A stretch of DNA of 64,000 bases from Desulfocurvus vexinensis DSM 17965 (GCF_000519125.1 NZ_JAEX01000006.1:1-64000), one strand, 5' to 3'. Counted from the first letter of the stretch, positions 25,199 to 34,345 are shown. The notes: generated by a model from the letters alone, not told the origin. Translations and numbers: made by a program.

Positions 25199-26166
25199 TG
25201 GGGGCTGGTCCTTCCGCCCGGTGGTTCGGGCCGCCCGTCCAGGCAGGCGGCCAGTGCCTGCCCGAGGTCGGGCAGCACGAAGTGGTAGCCTCCGGCGTCC
25301 AGGCGCAGGGGGGCGGCGCGCTGGCTGGCCAGGACGGTTTCACGGGCCATTTCGGCCCCCAGCAGCAGGGCCAGCACCGGCGAGGGCACCGCCAGCCACG
25401 AGGGGCGGCCCATGGCCTTGCCGAGTTCCCGGCAGAACCCGGCCATGGTCGCGGCCTTCGGAGCGCACAGATTGTAGGGCCCACTGGCGCTGGCGTCGTC
25501 GAGCAGCCAGAGCACGGCGCCCACCACGTCGGCCAGGTGGACCCAGGGCAGCCACTGGCCGCCGCCGCCCAGGGGGCCGCCCAAAAACAGGCGAAAGGCC
25601 GGAAGCATCCGGGCCAGCATGCCGCCGCCCGGGCCCAGCACCAGCCCGGTGCGGATGACCACGCGGCGCGTGCCCAGGCCTTCCACCGCCTCGCTGGACG
25701 CCTCCCACTGGCGGCAGACCTCGGCCAGGAACCCCGGCCCGCAGGGGCGGCTCTCGCCGAGCACGTCGCCGCTGCGCGAGGCCCGGGGGCCGTAGTAGCC
25801 CACGGCGGAGCCCTGGACGACCACGGCGGGCGGCGCCTCGGCCATGCTCGCGGCCTCGGCCACAGCCCGGCCCGCCAGCACGCGGCTCTCCAGGATGCGC
25901 GCCTTGCGCGCGAAGGTCCAGCGGCCCGCCGCGATGGGCTCGCCCGCAAGGTTGACCACTGCGCACGGCCTGGGCCCGGCCAGCAGCCGCGCCAGGGGCT
26001 CGGGGTCGCGCCCGTTCCAGGCCACGGCGGCCACGGCGGGGCCCAGCAGGGCCCGGGCCCGCGCGGGATCGCGCGTGGGCACGCCCACGGCGTCGCCCCG
26101 CGCCACAAGCGCGCCGACCAGCGTCCGGCCTATGAAACCCGTTCCGCCCGTGACCACCACGCGCAT
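25195..26166 (-). CDS. TIGR01777-family NAD-dependent epimerase-like protein
   Basis: The protein (323 residues) has an N-terminal Rossmann NAD(P) site VVVTGGTGFIGRTL (3-16) and the family motifs NLAGEPIAAGRW, QGSAVGYYGPR and WVHLADVVGA, ending in the C-terminal DUF1731-like region (LGAEMARETVLASQRAAPLRL). Members are short-chain dehydrogenase relatives of largely unknown function (YfcH in E. coli). The ATG at 26166 has a GGAGGAC ribosome site; the in-frame ATG at 26229 lacks one. It sits inside the two-component run between the kinase and the HD-GYP gene. Confidence 0.88.
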   Translation of the reverse strand: MRVVVTGGTGFIGRTLVGALVARGDAVGVPTRDPARARALLGPAVAAVAWNGRDPEPLARLLAGPRPCAVVNLAGEPIAAGRWTFARKARILESRVLAGRAVAEAASMAEAPPAVVVQGSAVGYYGPRASRSGDVLGESRPCGPGFLAEVCRQWEASSEAVEGLGTRRVVIRTGLVLGPGGGMLARMLPAFRLFLGGPLGGGGQWLPWVHLADVVGAVLWLLDDASASGPYNLCAPKAATMAGFCRELGKAMGRPSWLAVPSPVLALLLGAEMARETVLASQRAAPLRLDAGGYHFVLPDLGQALAACLDGRPEPPGGRTSPQ

Positions 26167-26325
26167 CGAAGTCCTCCGTCCGGCGGCCCGGGGCGCCCGG
26201 GGCGCCCAAGGGTTCACCAGTATCGGCAAGCATACAAAAAGACGCCAGACAAGGAAAGGCGAAAGAGGAAAAAGACACGCGCGGAAAGGAAATTTGCCCG
26301 CACGGACGCCGGGCGCCCCGTGGGC

Positions 26326-28527
26326 TCAGGCCGTGGGCAGCTCCACCACCAGCACCGAGCCCCGGGGCGAGTTGGGCACGGCGCGCACGTAGCCGTGGTG
26401 GTCGCTGACGATGGAACGCACGATGGTCAGCCCCAGGCCGGTGCCCCCGCGCTTGCGCGAGAAGTAGGGCTCGAAGAGCCGGGAGCGCTCCTCCTGGGTC
26501 AGGCCCGGGCCGTTGTCGCGGAACTCCACGCGCACCCAGCCGGAAACGCCGTCGTGGGTGACCACGGCGTCCACCTGCCCGCCGGGCTGCCCGGCCAGGG
26601 CCTCGGCGGCGTTGGTCAGGATGTTCAGGAACACGCGGCGCAGGCCCTGGGGGTCCATCTTGATGGGCGGCAGTCCCTCGGGGCAGCGCAGGGACCAGCC
26701 GATGTCGCTGTGGCTGTTCTGGAAGGTGCTGACCACCTCTTCGAGCAGCGGGGCCAGCTGGCCCGGGCGCAGCTTGGCCTCGGGCAGCTTGGCGAAGGCC
26801 GAGAACTCGGTGACCATCTGTTGCAGATGCTCCACCTGGCGCACGATGAGCCCCGTGCACTGCGTGAACACCGGGTCGTCGATCTCGGGGCCGAACTTGC
26901 GCTCGATGCGCTGGGCCGAGAGCTTGATGGGCGTGAGCGGGTTCTTGATCTCGTGGGCGATGCGCCGGGCGACCTCGCGCCAGGCGGCCACGCGCTGCAT
27001 CTTCTCCAGCTCGGTGATATCCTCGAACACGGCCACCAGCCCGGCGTCCTTGCCCTCGCTGGTGCGCAGGGTCACGCAGTTGACCAGCAGCTTGAGGTCG
27101 CGGCTGCCCAGGGTCAGCTCGATCTGGCGCTGCCACTGCGAGCCCGGGCTTTCCATGAACTGCTCGAAGATCTCGCGCAGCATGCCCAGGTATTCGCCGT
27201 GCAACAGCTCCAGGGGCCTGCGCCCGTGCATGGCCTTGCCGTCCAGGCCGAGCATGTCCTCGGCGGCCTTGTTCACGGTGCTGATGCGCCCGTCGCTGTC
27301 CAGGGAGATGACCCCGGCGGTGATGTTGTCCAAAAGGGCTTCGATGTAGCGGCCCCACTGCTCCAGCTCGCGGTTCTGCTGGTTCAGGCGCAGGTTGGCC
27401 TCGGTCAGCCCGGCGCGGCTCTGTTGCAGGTCGCGGGCCATCTGGTTGAAGCTCTGGACCAGGAAGCCCAGCTCGTCGCTGGACTGGTCCTCCAGGCGCA
27501 CGGAAAGGTCGCCCCGGGCCACGCGCTGGGTGCCCTCGGCCAGGGCCTGCACCGGGGCCGAAAGCTCCTTGGCCAGGCGCATGCCGAACCAGATGGCGCC
27601 CATGACGATGAGCAGGGTGACCACGGCCAAAAGCACGTACAGCGCCAGCTTCCACTGGTGCTTCATGGTGCGTATCTGCTTGTATTCGCTGACCCCGCGT
27701 ACGATGTGGTCCAGCTTGTAGAGCAGCCCGTGGCCGATGGTCTCGCCCAGCACGAGGTAGCCGCTGGCCCCGTCGTTCACGGGCAGCACGCCGATGACCA
27801 TGTCCGCCCCCGGGCCGGGGCGGATGGTGGACCAGAATTCCGGGCGCTCGCGCAGGCCGTCCCAGTCCACGCGCTGCTTGATTTCGGGCCAGACCGTGGC
27901 CCACGGGCCCCCGGCGTGCCAGTCGCGCTCGCGGCGGTCGGGCCCCAGCACGCCCACCAGCCCCAGGTCGTATTCCGTGCGCTTCTCGGCCAGGTAGGCG
28001 CCCATGGCCTTGCTACCCCAGGCCATGTGCCCGTCGCGGATGCTCTGGCTCAGGTGCCCGGCGCGGCGCTCCAGGCGCTCCTGGGACGAGGCGTAGAAGG
28101 CCTGGCCGACCTCCAGGGCCTGGTCCAGCGATTCCTCCACCTGGGTCTTGAACCAGAAGTCCACCGAAGTCTGCACGAACAGGGCGCCCAGGCCGAACAT
28201 GAGCACCGTGGGCACGATGGACAGGGCCAGGAAGGAAATGACCAGGCGCGTGCGCAGCTTGGAGCCGAGCACCTTGCGGCGGCGCTCCAGCACCAGCTTG
28301 ACCACGTTGCGCATGACCACGAACAGGACCACGCACAACAAGATGACGTTGATGTTGAACAGGGCCAGGAAGACCAGGGAGCTGATCTCGCCGAAGTACT
28401 TGAGCTCCACCCCGGTGAGCACGATGACCACGACCAGCAGCGCCAGGGCCAGCATGATCTCGCGCTGGCGGCGCTTGCGTTCCCGGGCCGTGCCCACGCT
28501 GACCTTTATGGAGTCGGTGGAAGCCAC
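26326..28527 (-). CDS. NtrY-like membrane sensor histidine kinase
   Basis: The protein (733 residues) has two N-terminal membrane helices (about 24-75), another at about 96-120, a periplasmic domain, a further helix (about 295-325), HAMP, PAS (LLDNITAGVISLDSDGRIS) and a kinase module: H-box RRIAHEIKNPLTPIKLSAQR, N box LNILTNAAEAL, and G boxes DNGPGLTQEE and GTGLGLTIV. This is the NtrY architecture. It starts at a GTG 10 bp after the DUF4390 gene. It probably phosphorylates the sigma-54 regulator at 22352, and perhaps also the HD-GYP regulator. The signal is unknown. Confidence 0.92.
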   Translation of the reverse strand: MASTDSIKVSVGTARERKRRQREIMLALALLVVVIVLTGVELKYFGEISSLVFLALFNINVILLCVVLFVVMRNVVKLVLERRRKVLGSKLRTRLVISFLALSIVPTVLMFGLGALFVQTSVDFWFKTQVEESLDQALEVGQAFYASSQERLERRAGHLSQSIRDGHMAWGSKAMGAYLAEKRTEYDLGLVGVLGPDRRERDWHAGGPWATVWPEIKQRVDWDGLRERPEFWSTIRPGPGADMVIGVLPVNDGASGYLVLGETIGHGLLYKLDHIVRGVSEYKQIRTMKHQWKLALYVLLAVVTLLIVMGAIWFGMRLAKELSAPVQALAEGTQRVARGDLSVRLEDQSSDELGFLVQSFNQMARDLQQSRAGLTEANLRLNQQNRELEQWGRYIEALLDNITAGVISLDSDGRISTVNKAAEDMLGLDGKAMHGRRPLELLHGEYLGMLREIFEQFMESPGSQWQRQIELTLGSRDLKLLVNCVTLRTSEGKDAGLVAVFEDITELEKMQRVAAWREVARRIAHEIKNPLTPIKLSAQRIERKFGPEIDDPVFTQCTGLIVRQVEHLQQMVTEFSAFAKLPEAKLRPGQLAPLLEEVVSTFQNSHSDIGWSLRCPEGLPPIKMDPQGLRRVFLNILTNAAEALAGQPGGQVDAVVTHDGVSGWVRVEFRDNGPGLTQEERSRLFEPYFSRKRGGTGLGLTIVRSIVSDHHGYVRAVPNSPRGSVLVVELPTA

Positions 28528-28537
28528 TGCGCCCGCC

Positions 28538-29143
28538 CTAGTAGTTGAATTCGAGCTGGTAGCTCACCGGCTTGTAGAGATCAAACGACATGAAGAAGAC
28601 CACATAGCGCATCCAGACCGGCACTTCCAGGCGGCCCATGGAGATTTCCAGGCGCAACCGGTACTGGTGGCCGGGCAGCAGGCTTTCCCAGGGGCCCAGG
28701 TCCATGGCCAGGCGGCCCCAGCCCTTGTCCAGCAGGGCCGCGAGGTTCTTGTCGCGCAGGGGGCGGGGATCGCCGGGGATCTCGAGGATGTAGTCGTTGG
28801 CCAGGGCGTCCTTGCGCAGCGGGCTGACCAGGGTGGCTTCGGCCACGTTGGTGTCGGCCCACAGGCTCTTGCGGCGGTAGATCGTGGCCTGGCATTTGAG
28901 GCCCACGGTGGTTCCGGCGGCAAGTTCCTGCTCCAGGCCCTCGATGTCGGGCAGGCTGACGCCAAAGCGCACGGTGATGTCCCCGGCGTGGTTGTCCAGG
29001 GTCAGGTTGCCCAGATCCAGGGCGCCGTCGGCGGCCCGGGCAACGGGGCAACCCAGGGCGGCCACGGCCAGCGCAAGCGCGAAGAACAGGCGCGCCAGGG
29101 CGCGCCATGCCGAAAGGGGGGAGTGGGCCGCGTAACGGAGCAA
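28538..29143 (-). CDS. DUF4390-like secreted protein upstream of NtrY
   Basis: The protein (about 201 residues) begins with a basic stretch and a hydrophobic export signal ending CPVARAADG. The mature part is beta-rich with charged loops (LDNHAGDITVRFG, YRLRLEISMGRLEVPVW) and ends VSYQLEFNY. Proteins of this kind, DUF4390, are often encoded next to NtrY kinases, which fits the position 10 bp upstream of ntrY. The start is unsure: I propose TTG at 29143, as the frame upstream has no good ribosome site until it overlaps rlmH. A periplasmic partner of the sensor is an inference. Confidence 0.7.
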   Translation of the reverse strand: MLRYAAHSPLSAWRALARLFFALALAVAALGCPVARAADGALDLGNLTLDNHAGDITVRFGVSLPDIEGLEQELAAGTTVGLKCQATIYRRKSLWADTNVAEATLVSPLRKDALANDYILEIPGDPRPLRDKNLAALLDKGWGRLAMDLGPWESLLPGHQYRLRLEISMGRLEVPVWMRYVVFFMSFDLYKPVSYQLEFNY

Positions 29144-29229
29144 CGTGGTTCCGATGCCTTGTCTTTCTCCTGCGCCGCCGGGGGCCTGGGAGGCCGGGTT
29201 GCGCTGGCGGGCGTTTCCTGACAAGTAAA

Positions 29230-29247
29230 CCAAGGCCCGCGCCTTGG
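29230..29247. promoter_or_regulatory. inverted repeat in the DUF4390/rlmH divergent gap
   Basis: CCAAGG-N6-CCTTGG, perfect 6-bp arms, lying in the 139-bp divergent gap 35 bp upstream of the rlmH start. It could be an operator or a leader hairpin. Confidence 0.35.
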
Positions 29248-29282
29248 CAACCTGCGGGCGCACATCCGGGCCGGGAGGCAGC

Positions 29283-29753
29283 GTGCGGCGCATCCGTTTC
29301 ATCTGGGTCGGCAAACTGCGCAGGGGCTGGTGGCAGGACGCCGCCGGGCTCTACCTGGGGCGCATCCAGCCCCTGACGCCCTGCGAGGAAATCGTCATCA
29401 AAGACGCCCCGGCGCAGCTGACCCCCGAGGCCAAGAAAGCCTGGGAAGGCGCGAAGATCCTGGAAAAACTCGGCCCACAGGACCACGCCGTGGCCCTGGA
29501 CGAGGGCGGGCGGACCATGACCTCCGCCGCCCTGGCCAAACGGCTCACGGCCTGGACCGACGACCCGGCCAGCGCGCCGTGCTTCATTGTCGGCGGGGCC
29601 TTCGGGCTGGCGCCCGAGGTGCTGGCGGCCTGCCGCGAGCGCCTGTCCCTGTCGCCCATGACCTTCCCCCACGAGCTGGCCCGGGTGATCCTGCTCGAGC
29701 AGGTCTACCGCGCCCTGGCCATCGCCCGGGGCCTGCCCTACCACCACGCCTGA
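29283..29753 (+). CDS. rlmH: 23S rRNA (pseudouridine1915-N3)-methyltransferase RlmH
   Basis: The protein (156 residues; family about 155) methylates pseudouridine 1915 of 23S rRNA as a knotted SPOUT dimer. FIVGGAFGL is the SAM-binding knot motif, and LSLSPMTFPHELARVILLEQ with the terminal GLPYHH form the catalytic and substrate end. The GTG at 29283 has a GGGAGG ribosome site and restores the normal N-terminus, VRRIRFIWVGK. Confidence 0.95.
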   Translation: MRRIRFIWVGKLRRGWWQDAAGLYLGRIQPLTPCEEIVIKDAPAQLTPEAKKAWEGAKILEKLGPQDHAVALDEGGRTMTSAALAKRLTAWTDDPASAPCFIVGGAFGLAPEVLAACRERLSLSPMTFPHELARVILLEQVYRALAIARGLPYHHA

Positions 29754-29786
29754 CCCGCGCCCCGCGCGGCCCGAGGAACACCGCAC

Positions 29787-30011
29787 ATGGCACTGACCGA
29801 CCTGGCCTACCTGGAAAAAATCGAGGCCTTCATGACCTCGGGCGACATGGCTTTCGAGTTCGACAACGGCGACGAGACCCGGCGCCTGGAGATCCTGGAA
29901 TTCCTGGAACGGCTCATGGACCTGGGCGAACTGGCCGACGCCCAGGCCACGCGGCTGATCTTCAAGGACGGCTACATGGACATGCTCTCGGGCGACAGCG
30001 CCCAGAAATAG
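29787..30011 (+). CDS. small acidic hypothetical protein
   Basis: The protein (74 residues) is acidic and helical, beginning MALTDLAYLEKIEAFM. It has no cysteine or membrane segment, and no family is recognised. It starts 33 bp after rlmH with ribosome site CGAGGAAC and codon use like its neighbours, so translation is likely. Its last 40 bases overlap the end of rsmG on the opposite strand. Confidence 0.65.
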   Translation: MALTDLAYLEKIEAFMTSGDMAFEFDNGDETRRLEILEFLERLMDLGELADAQATRLIFKDGYMDMLSGDSAQK

Positions 30012-30628
30012 CGCTGCCCGGCGCCCGAGGCATAGGCCGCCCGCCCGCGCAGGGCCCAGCCCGGGGGCAGGTCCGCCGCGTCCGGGGCGTCCTGGTTGGC
30101 CATGACCACGCACAGCCCGCCCGGGGCGAGCATGGGCCGCACGAAGGCCACAAGCTCGCGCCACGGCATGAAGGCCCGGCTGAGCACCAGGTCCGCAGGC
30201 AGGTCCGCCCCGGGCAGGTCCTGGGCGCGGCAGGCGCGGACCTCGGTGCGCTCCAGGCCCATGCGCGCCAGGGCCGTGCGCATGAAGGCCACGCGCTTGT
30301 GGCGCGGCTCCACCAGCAGGTAGCGCCCCGGGGGCCAGAACGCGCGCAGCGGCAGCCCCGGCAGCCCGGCGCCCGCGCCCAGGTCCAGGCTGCGCGGCGC
30401 CTCGGGCAGGCCCAGGGTGGCCAGGAAATCCGCCAGATGCCAGGAGTCGGCCACCAGGTTGGCCAGGGCGTCCTGCCAGTCGCGCGCGCTGACGAGGTTC
30501 ACGGCGTCCTTCCACTTCATGAGCGCCGCGAGGTAGGCCGCCAGGGCCCCGGCCTGGGGCGCGGCCAGCTCGCGGCCCAGTTCCCGGGCCAGGGAGGCGA
30601 CTTCGCCAGGGCTGGGCATTCCCGTCAT
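29972..30628 (-). CDS. rsmG: 16S rRNA (guanine527-N7)-methyltransferase RsmG
   Basis: The protein (218 residues) methylates G527 of 16S rRNA. SLDLGAGAGLPGLPLR (about 78-93) is the SAM motif and LVEPRHKRVAFM the conserved follow-on; LVLSRAF is the catalytic-side strand. The start is ambiguous between the ATG at 30628, too close to AGGAG, and the ATG at 30619, about ten bases from it; the second is a little better placed. The gene converges on the 74-codon gene and overlaps its end by 40 bp. Confidence 0.92.
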   Translation of the reverse strand: MTGMPSPGEVASLARELGRELAAPQAGALAAYLAALMKWKDAVNLVSARDWQDALANLVADSWHLADFLATLGLPEAPRSLDLGAGAGLPGLPLRAFWPPGRYLLVEPRHKRVAFMRTALARMGLERTEVRACRAQDLPGADLPADLVLSRAFMPWRELVAFVRPMLAPGGLCVVMANQDAPDAADLPPGWALRGRAAYASGAGQRYFWALSPESMSM

Positions 30629-30686
30629 TCTCCTTTATAAGTGGGCGGACCGGCGGCCCCGGGAACCCCGGGCCTCCCGGGAATTC

Positions 30687-30720
30687 TTGACAGGGCCGCC
30701 CCCGCCGGGCTACCCCGCCG
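30687..30720 (+). promoter_or_regulatory. possible promoter of fabD
   Basis: A perfect -35 TTGACA (30687-30692) lies 90 bp upstream of fabD, but the -10 region 17-18 bp later (CTACCC/TACCCC) is poor. It may need an activator. Confidence 0.3.
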
Positions 30721-30781
30721 GGCACACGCCAAAGCGGCACCGGGCGGGCGCCGTCCCGGTCCTGATACTGGAGGAACGACC

Positions 30782-31735
30782 ATGAATGCAACCACCCCGC
30801 TGGTGGCCGTGAATTTTCCCGGCCAGGGCTCGCAGGTCAAGGACATGGGCCGCGACCTGGCCGAGGCCGACGACCGCTACATGTACTACTGGACCCTGGC
30901 CGAGAACGTCAGCCGCCAGCCCCTGCGCGAAATCTACTGGGGCGGCGACGACCACGACATGGCCGACACCCGCGCCCTGCAACCGGCGCTGACCGTGGCC
31001 GCCCTGACCCTGTGGATGCACGCCGCAGAGCGCGCGCAGGCCCACTGCTTCGGCGGGCACAGCCTGGGCGAGTATCCGGCCCTGGCCGCCGCCGGGGCGC
31101 TGTCCGTGGAGGAGGCCCTGGAGCTGGTCTCCCTGCGCGGGGCGCTCATGGCCGAGGCAGGCGGGCCGGACCAGGGCATGACCGCCCTGCTCAAGCTCGG
31201 CCAGGACGACGCCGAGGCCATCGCCGCCCAGGCCCGCGAGGCCACAGGGCGCGAACTGCTGGTGGCCAACTACAACACCCCGGGCCAGTTCGTGCTCTCG
31301 GGGCACAAGGCCGCCCTGGAGGCCGCCGCCGCCCTGGCCAAGGAGCGCAAGGGCCGGGCCATCCCCCTGCCCGTGTCCGGCGCCTTCCACAGCCCGCTCA
31401 TCGCCGAGGCCGCCGCCGAGCTGGAAAAGCGCCTGGCCAGGGCCGACTGGCGCCGCCCCAAGGCCCCGGTGTTCCTCAACGTCACCGCCGACGCCCAGGC
31501 CGACCCCGGGGCCATCGCCGCGGCCATGGCCCGCCAGATGACCTCGCCGGTGCGCTGGATCGAGATCAACCGCAACCAGTACGCCATGGGCGCGCGCACC
31601 TTCTACGAGCCCGGGCCCAAGGGCGTTTTGACCAAGATGCTCGGCCAGAACCTGGACGGCCTGCCCGCCGACTGGACGGGCCACAGCCTGGACACCATGG
31701 CCGCCGTGGACGAGCTGCCCGCCGGGCAGGACTAA
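30782..31735 (+). CDS. fabD: malonyl-CoA:ACP transacylase-like protein
   Basis: The protein (317 residues) should load malonyl units onto acyl carrier protein. NFPGQGSQ (11-18) and the nucleophile elbow GHSLGEYPAL with Ser94 are present, and the catalytic His lies in VSGAFHSPL (about 202). QPALTVAALTLW is the usual helix. It differs from housekeeping FabD in details such as ENVSRQPLREIYWGGDD, so it could serve another acyl carrier system. It has ribosome site CTGGAGGAAC and is followed by argS 45 bp later. Confidence 0.85.
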   Translation: MNATTPLVAVNFPGQGSQVKDMGRDLAEADDRYMYYWTLAENVSRQPLREIYWGGDDHDMADTRALQPALTVAALTLWMHAAERAQAHCFGGHSLGEYPALAAAGALSVEEALELVSLRGALMAEAGGPDQGMTALLKLGQDDAEAIAAQAREATGRELLVANYNTPGQFVLSGHKAALEAAAALAKERKGRAIPLPVSGAFHSPLIAEAAAELEKRLARADWRRPKAPVFLNVTADAQADPGAIAAAMARQMTSPVRWIEINRNQYAMGARTFYEPGPKGVLTKMLGQNLDGLPADWTGHSLDTMAAVDELPAGQD

Positions 31736-31780
31736 CCAGCACCCCGCGCCGCCCGCGCGGCGAAAGAGACACCACAGACA

Positions 31781-33436
31781 ATGCGCGCACACGATACCCT
31801 GCACTCGCTGCTTCTTGCCTGCGTCACGGACATGGGCCTGGCCCTGCCCGACAAGCTGACCATCGAGCCGCCCAAGGACGAACGCCACGGCGACCTGGCC
31901 ACCAACGTGGCCATGGTCCTGGCCAAGCAGGCCGGGCGCCCCCCGCGCGAGCTGGCCCAGGCCCTGGCGGACGCCATCGCCGCCCGCTCGACGGACATCG
32001 CCCGGGTGGACATCGCCGGGCCCGGCTTTCTGAACGTGACCTTCACCCCGGCCTTCTGGCAGGCCACCGTGGCCCAGGCCCTGGCCGCCGAGGCCGCCTA
32101 CGGCCGCACCGACACGGGCCAGGGCCGCCGCGTGCAGGTGGAATACGTGTCGGCCAACCCCACCGGGCCGCTGCACATCGGCCACGGGCGCGGCGCCGCC
32201 GTGGGCGACAGCCTGGCGCGCGTGCTGCGCGCGGCGGGCTACGACACCCAGACCGAATACTACATCAACGACGCCGGGCGGCAGATGCTCATCCTCGGCC
32301 AGAGCGTGTGGTACCGCATGCAGGCCCTGCTGGGCCGCGAGGTGCCCGAGCCCGGCGACTACTACCGCGGCGACTACATCATCGACATCGCCCGCGAGCT
32401 GCTGGAAGAAAAGGGCCGCCCCTTCTTCGAGGCCGCCAGCGAGGACCAGGCCGTGGACGCCTGCCGCGAGAAGGCCATGGCCGACATCCTGGCGGGCATC
32501 CGCAAGGATCTGGAAGACTTCGGCGTGGAGCACCAGGTGTGGTTCTCCGAGCGCAGCCTGCTTGAGCGCGGCGCCGTGGACCGCGCCTTCGAGCGCATGC
32601 GCGCGCGCGGGCTGGCCTACGACCAGGACGGCGCCTTCTGGTTCCGCTCCACGCAGTACGCCGACGACAAGGACCGCGTGCTGCGCAAGTCCGACGGCCT
32701 GCTGACCTATTTCGCCTCGGACATCGCCTACCACGACGACAAGTACGAGCGCGGCTTCGACATGGTGGTGGACATCTGGGGCGCCGACCACCACGGCTAC
32801 GTGCCGCGCATGAAGGCCGCCGTGCAGGCCCTGGGCCGGGGGGCCGACGACCTCCAGGTCATCCTGGTGCAGCTGGTGAACCTCTTGCGCGGCGGGGAGC
32901 AGGTGGCCATGTCCACCCGCGCCGGAGAGTTCGAGACCCTGGCCGACGTGGTCCGCGAGGTGGGCGCCGACGCGGCGCGCTTCATGTTCCTGTCGCGCAA
33001 GAGCGACAGCCCCCTGGACTTCGACCTGGAGCTGGTCAAGCAGCAGTCCATGGACAACCCCGTGTACTACGTGCAGTACGCCCACGCGCGCATCCACTCC
33101 ATCCTGCGCAAGGCCGCCGAGCGTGGCGTGGACGCGGGCGAGCCCTCGGCAGCGGCCCTGGCGCCGCTCGCCGCCGCCGAGGACCTGCGCCTGGCCAAGC
33201 TCGTGGAGCAGTTCCCCGACACGGTGGCGGCGGCGGCGGCCAATCTCGCCCCGCACCACGTCAGCCACTACCTGATGACCCTGGCCGGGGCCCTGCACAG
33301 CTACTACCATTCCACGCGCATCCTGGGCGAGGCGCCCGAGGTGGAGCGCGCCCGGCTTCTGCTGCTCGGCGCCGTGGCCCAGGTGCTTTCCGGCGGGCTC
33401 GGCCTGCTGGGCGTGTCCGCGCCCCGGTCCATGTAA
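31781..33436 (+). CDS. argS: arginyl-tRNA synthetase
   Basis: The enzyme (551 residues) charges tRNA-Arg. SANPTGPLHIGHGRGAA (124-140) contains HIGH at 132-135; DIWGADHHGYVPRMKAA is the ATP-site region; MSTRAGEFETL stands for the KMSKS loop, as is normal in class Ia ArgRS. The C-terminal anticodon-binding domain VKQQSMDNPVYYVQYAHARI is intact. It lies between fabD and the SPOR protein in the same direction. Confidence 0.96.
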   Translation: MRAHDTLHSLLLACVTDMGLALPDKLTIEPPKDERHGDLATNVAMVLAKQAGRPPRELAQALADAIAARSTDIARVDIAGPGFLNVTFTPAFWQATVAQALAAEAAYGRTDTGQGRRVQVEYVSANPTGPLHIGHGRGAAVGDSLARVLRAAGYDTQTEYYINDAGRQMLILGQSVWYRMQALLGREVPEPGDYYRGDYIIDIARELLEEKGRPFFEAASEDQAVDACREKAMADILAGIRKDLEDFGVEHQVWFSERSLLERGAVDRAFERMRARGLAYDQDGAFWFRSTQYADDKDRVLRKSDGLLTYFASDIAYHDDKYERGFDMVVDIWGADHHGYVPRMKAAVQALGRGADDLQVILVQLVNLLRGGEQVAMSTRAGEFETLADVVREVGADAARFMFLSRKSDSPLDFDLELVKQQSMDNPVYYVQYAHARIHSILRKAAERGVDAGEPSAAALAPLAAAEDLRLAKLVEQFPDTVAAAAANLAPHHVSHYLMTLAGALHSYYHSTRILGEAPEVERARLLLLGAVAQVLSGGLGLLGVSAPRSM

Positions 33437-33454
33437 CCCACACAGGAAGGCATC

Positions 33455-34141
33455 ATGGCCAAGGACAACACCAGGCGCAAAACCAGGGACGACGGGGACG
33501 GGCAGCCCCGCCGCCTGCCCTTCAACCTCACGGCGGGCGGGCTGGTGACGACGGTGGTCGTCTCCGTTGCGGCCCTGGCCTGGGCCTTCGTGCTGGGGGT
33601 GCTGGTGGGCCGGGGCTACAAGCCCGAAGAGGCCGTGCCCGAGCTGGCGCGCATCATGCCGCGCCCCGAGGCAAACGCCACCGCCCCGGCCCCGGCTCCG
33701 GCCCCGCCCGAGGTGCTGCGCGCCGAAGAGCTGGAATTCTACGACGACCTGCACCGCAAGCCCGGCGAGGCCGCCCCGGTCAAGCCCCGGGCCGCAGCCG
33801 CCCCGGGAGCCCAGCCCCCGGCTGCCGCGCCCCAGGCCCCGGCGCCAGCAGCGGCCACCGCGCCAGCCGCCGCCCCGGCGGCCCAGGCCTCCGGCCAGCG
33901 CTTCGCCTATGTCTACCAGGTGGGCGCCCTGCGCGATGCCGAGGTGGCCCGCAAGTTCGCCGCGCGCCTCCAGGGCCAGGGCCTGACCACCAGCGTGGAG
34001 TCCGCCCAGGCCCAGGGCACGACGTGGCACCGCATCCTGGTCCACTTCCAGGGCACCCCCGAGCAGACCGAGGCCCTGAAGGCCAAACTGGCCGCTGCCG
34101 GGGTCCAGAAGCCAATCATCAGAACCAAGACGCCGCTGTAG
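33455..34141 (+). CDS. SPOR-domain cell-envelope protein
   Basis: The protein (228 residues) has a basic cytoplasmic N-terminus, one membrane helix (about 26-50), a Pro/Ala-rich linker (about 70-145) and a C-terminal SPOR domain (about 148-225; YVYQVGALRDAEVARKFAARL, WHRILVHFQGTPEQ) that binds denuded septal peptidoglycan. This FtsN-like architecture suggests a role at the division site. It follows argS by 18 bp, so it is probably in the same operon. A specific name cannot be given. Confidence 0.87.
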   Translation: MAKDNTRRKTRDDGDGQPRRLPFNLTAGGLVTTVVVSVAALAWAFVLGVLVGRGYKPEEAVPELARIMPRPEANATAPAPAPAPPEVLRAEELEFYDDLHRKPGEAAPVKPRAAAAPGAQPPAAAPQAPAPAAATAPAAAPAAQASGQRFAYVYQVGALRDAEVARKFAARLQGQGLTTSVESAQAQGTTWHRILVHFQGTPEQTEALKAKLAAAGVQKPIIRTKTPL

Positions 34142-34329
34142 CGAACGGGGCGGGCGGGCCCGGAGGGCCGCCCCGCCCGGGCGGACGGGGCGCCGCCAAC
34201 CCCGGCGGCCCTTGGGCCCGCCCCGCCCCGCGCGGCTTCTGCCCGCTCCGCTCCACCCGCCGGACCACTCTTTCTCACCCCCGCCCCGCGCGCCCCGCCG
34301 TCCGGCCCCTTTCTGGAACTTGCAAATTC

Positions 34330-34345
34330 GTAGGCTTTGGCCTAC
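34330..34345 (+). promoter_or_regulatory. inverted repeat in the leader of the glutamate-synthase-like gene
   Basis: GTAGGC-TTTG-GCCTAC, perfect arms, 50 bp upstream of the ATG and followed by a pyrimidine-rich CTCTTCTTCGTTTCTG. It could be a leader hairpin or an operator; the surrounding AT-rich sequence (34315-34385) suggests the promoter is here. Confidence 0.4.

Noticed and set aside
26219-26245. A GCCGATAC element upstream of the TIGR01777 gene as a second sigma-28 promoter
   Set aside because: The -35 position reads GCGTCTTT, which matches only three of eight consensus bases.
34311-34330. Sigma-54 promoter-like CTGGAACTTGCA upstream of the glutamate-synthase-like gene
   Set aside because: The GG and GC elements lie side by side without the spacing that sigma-54 needs.
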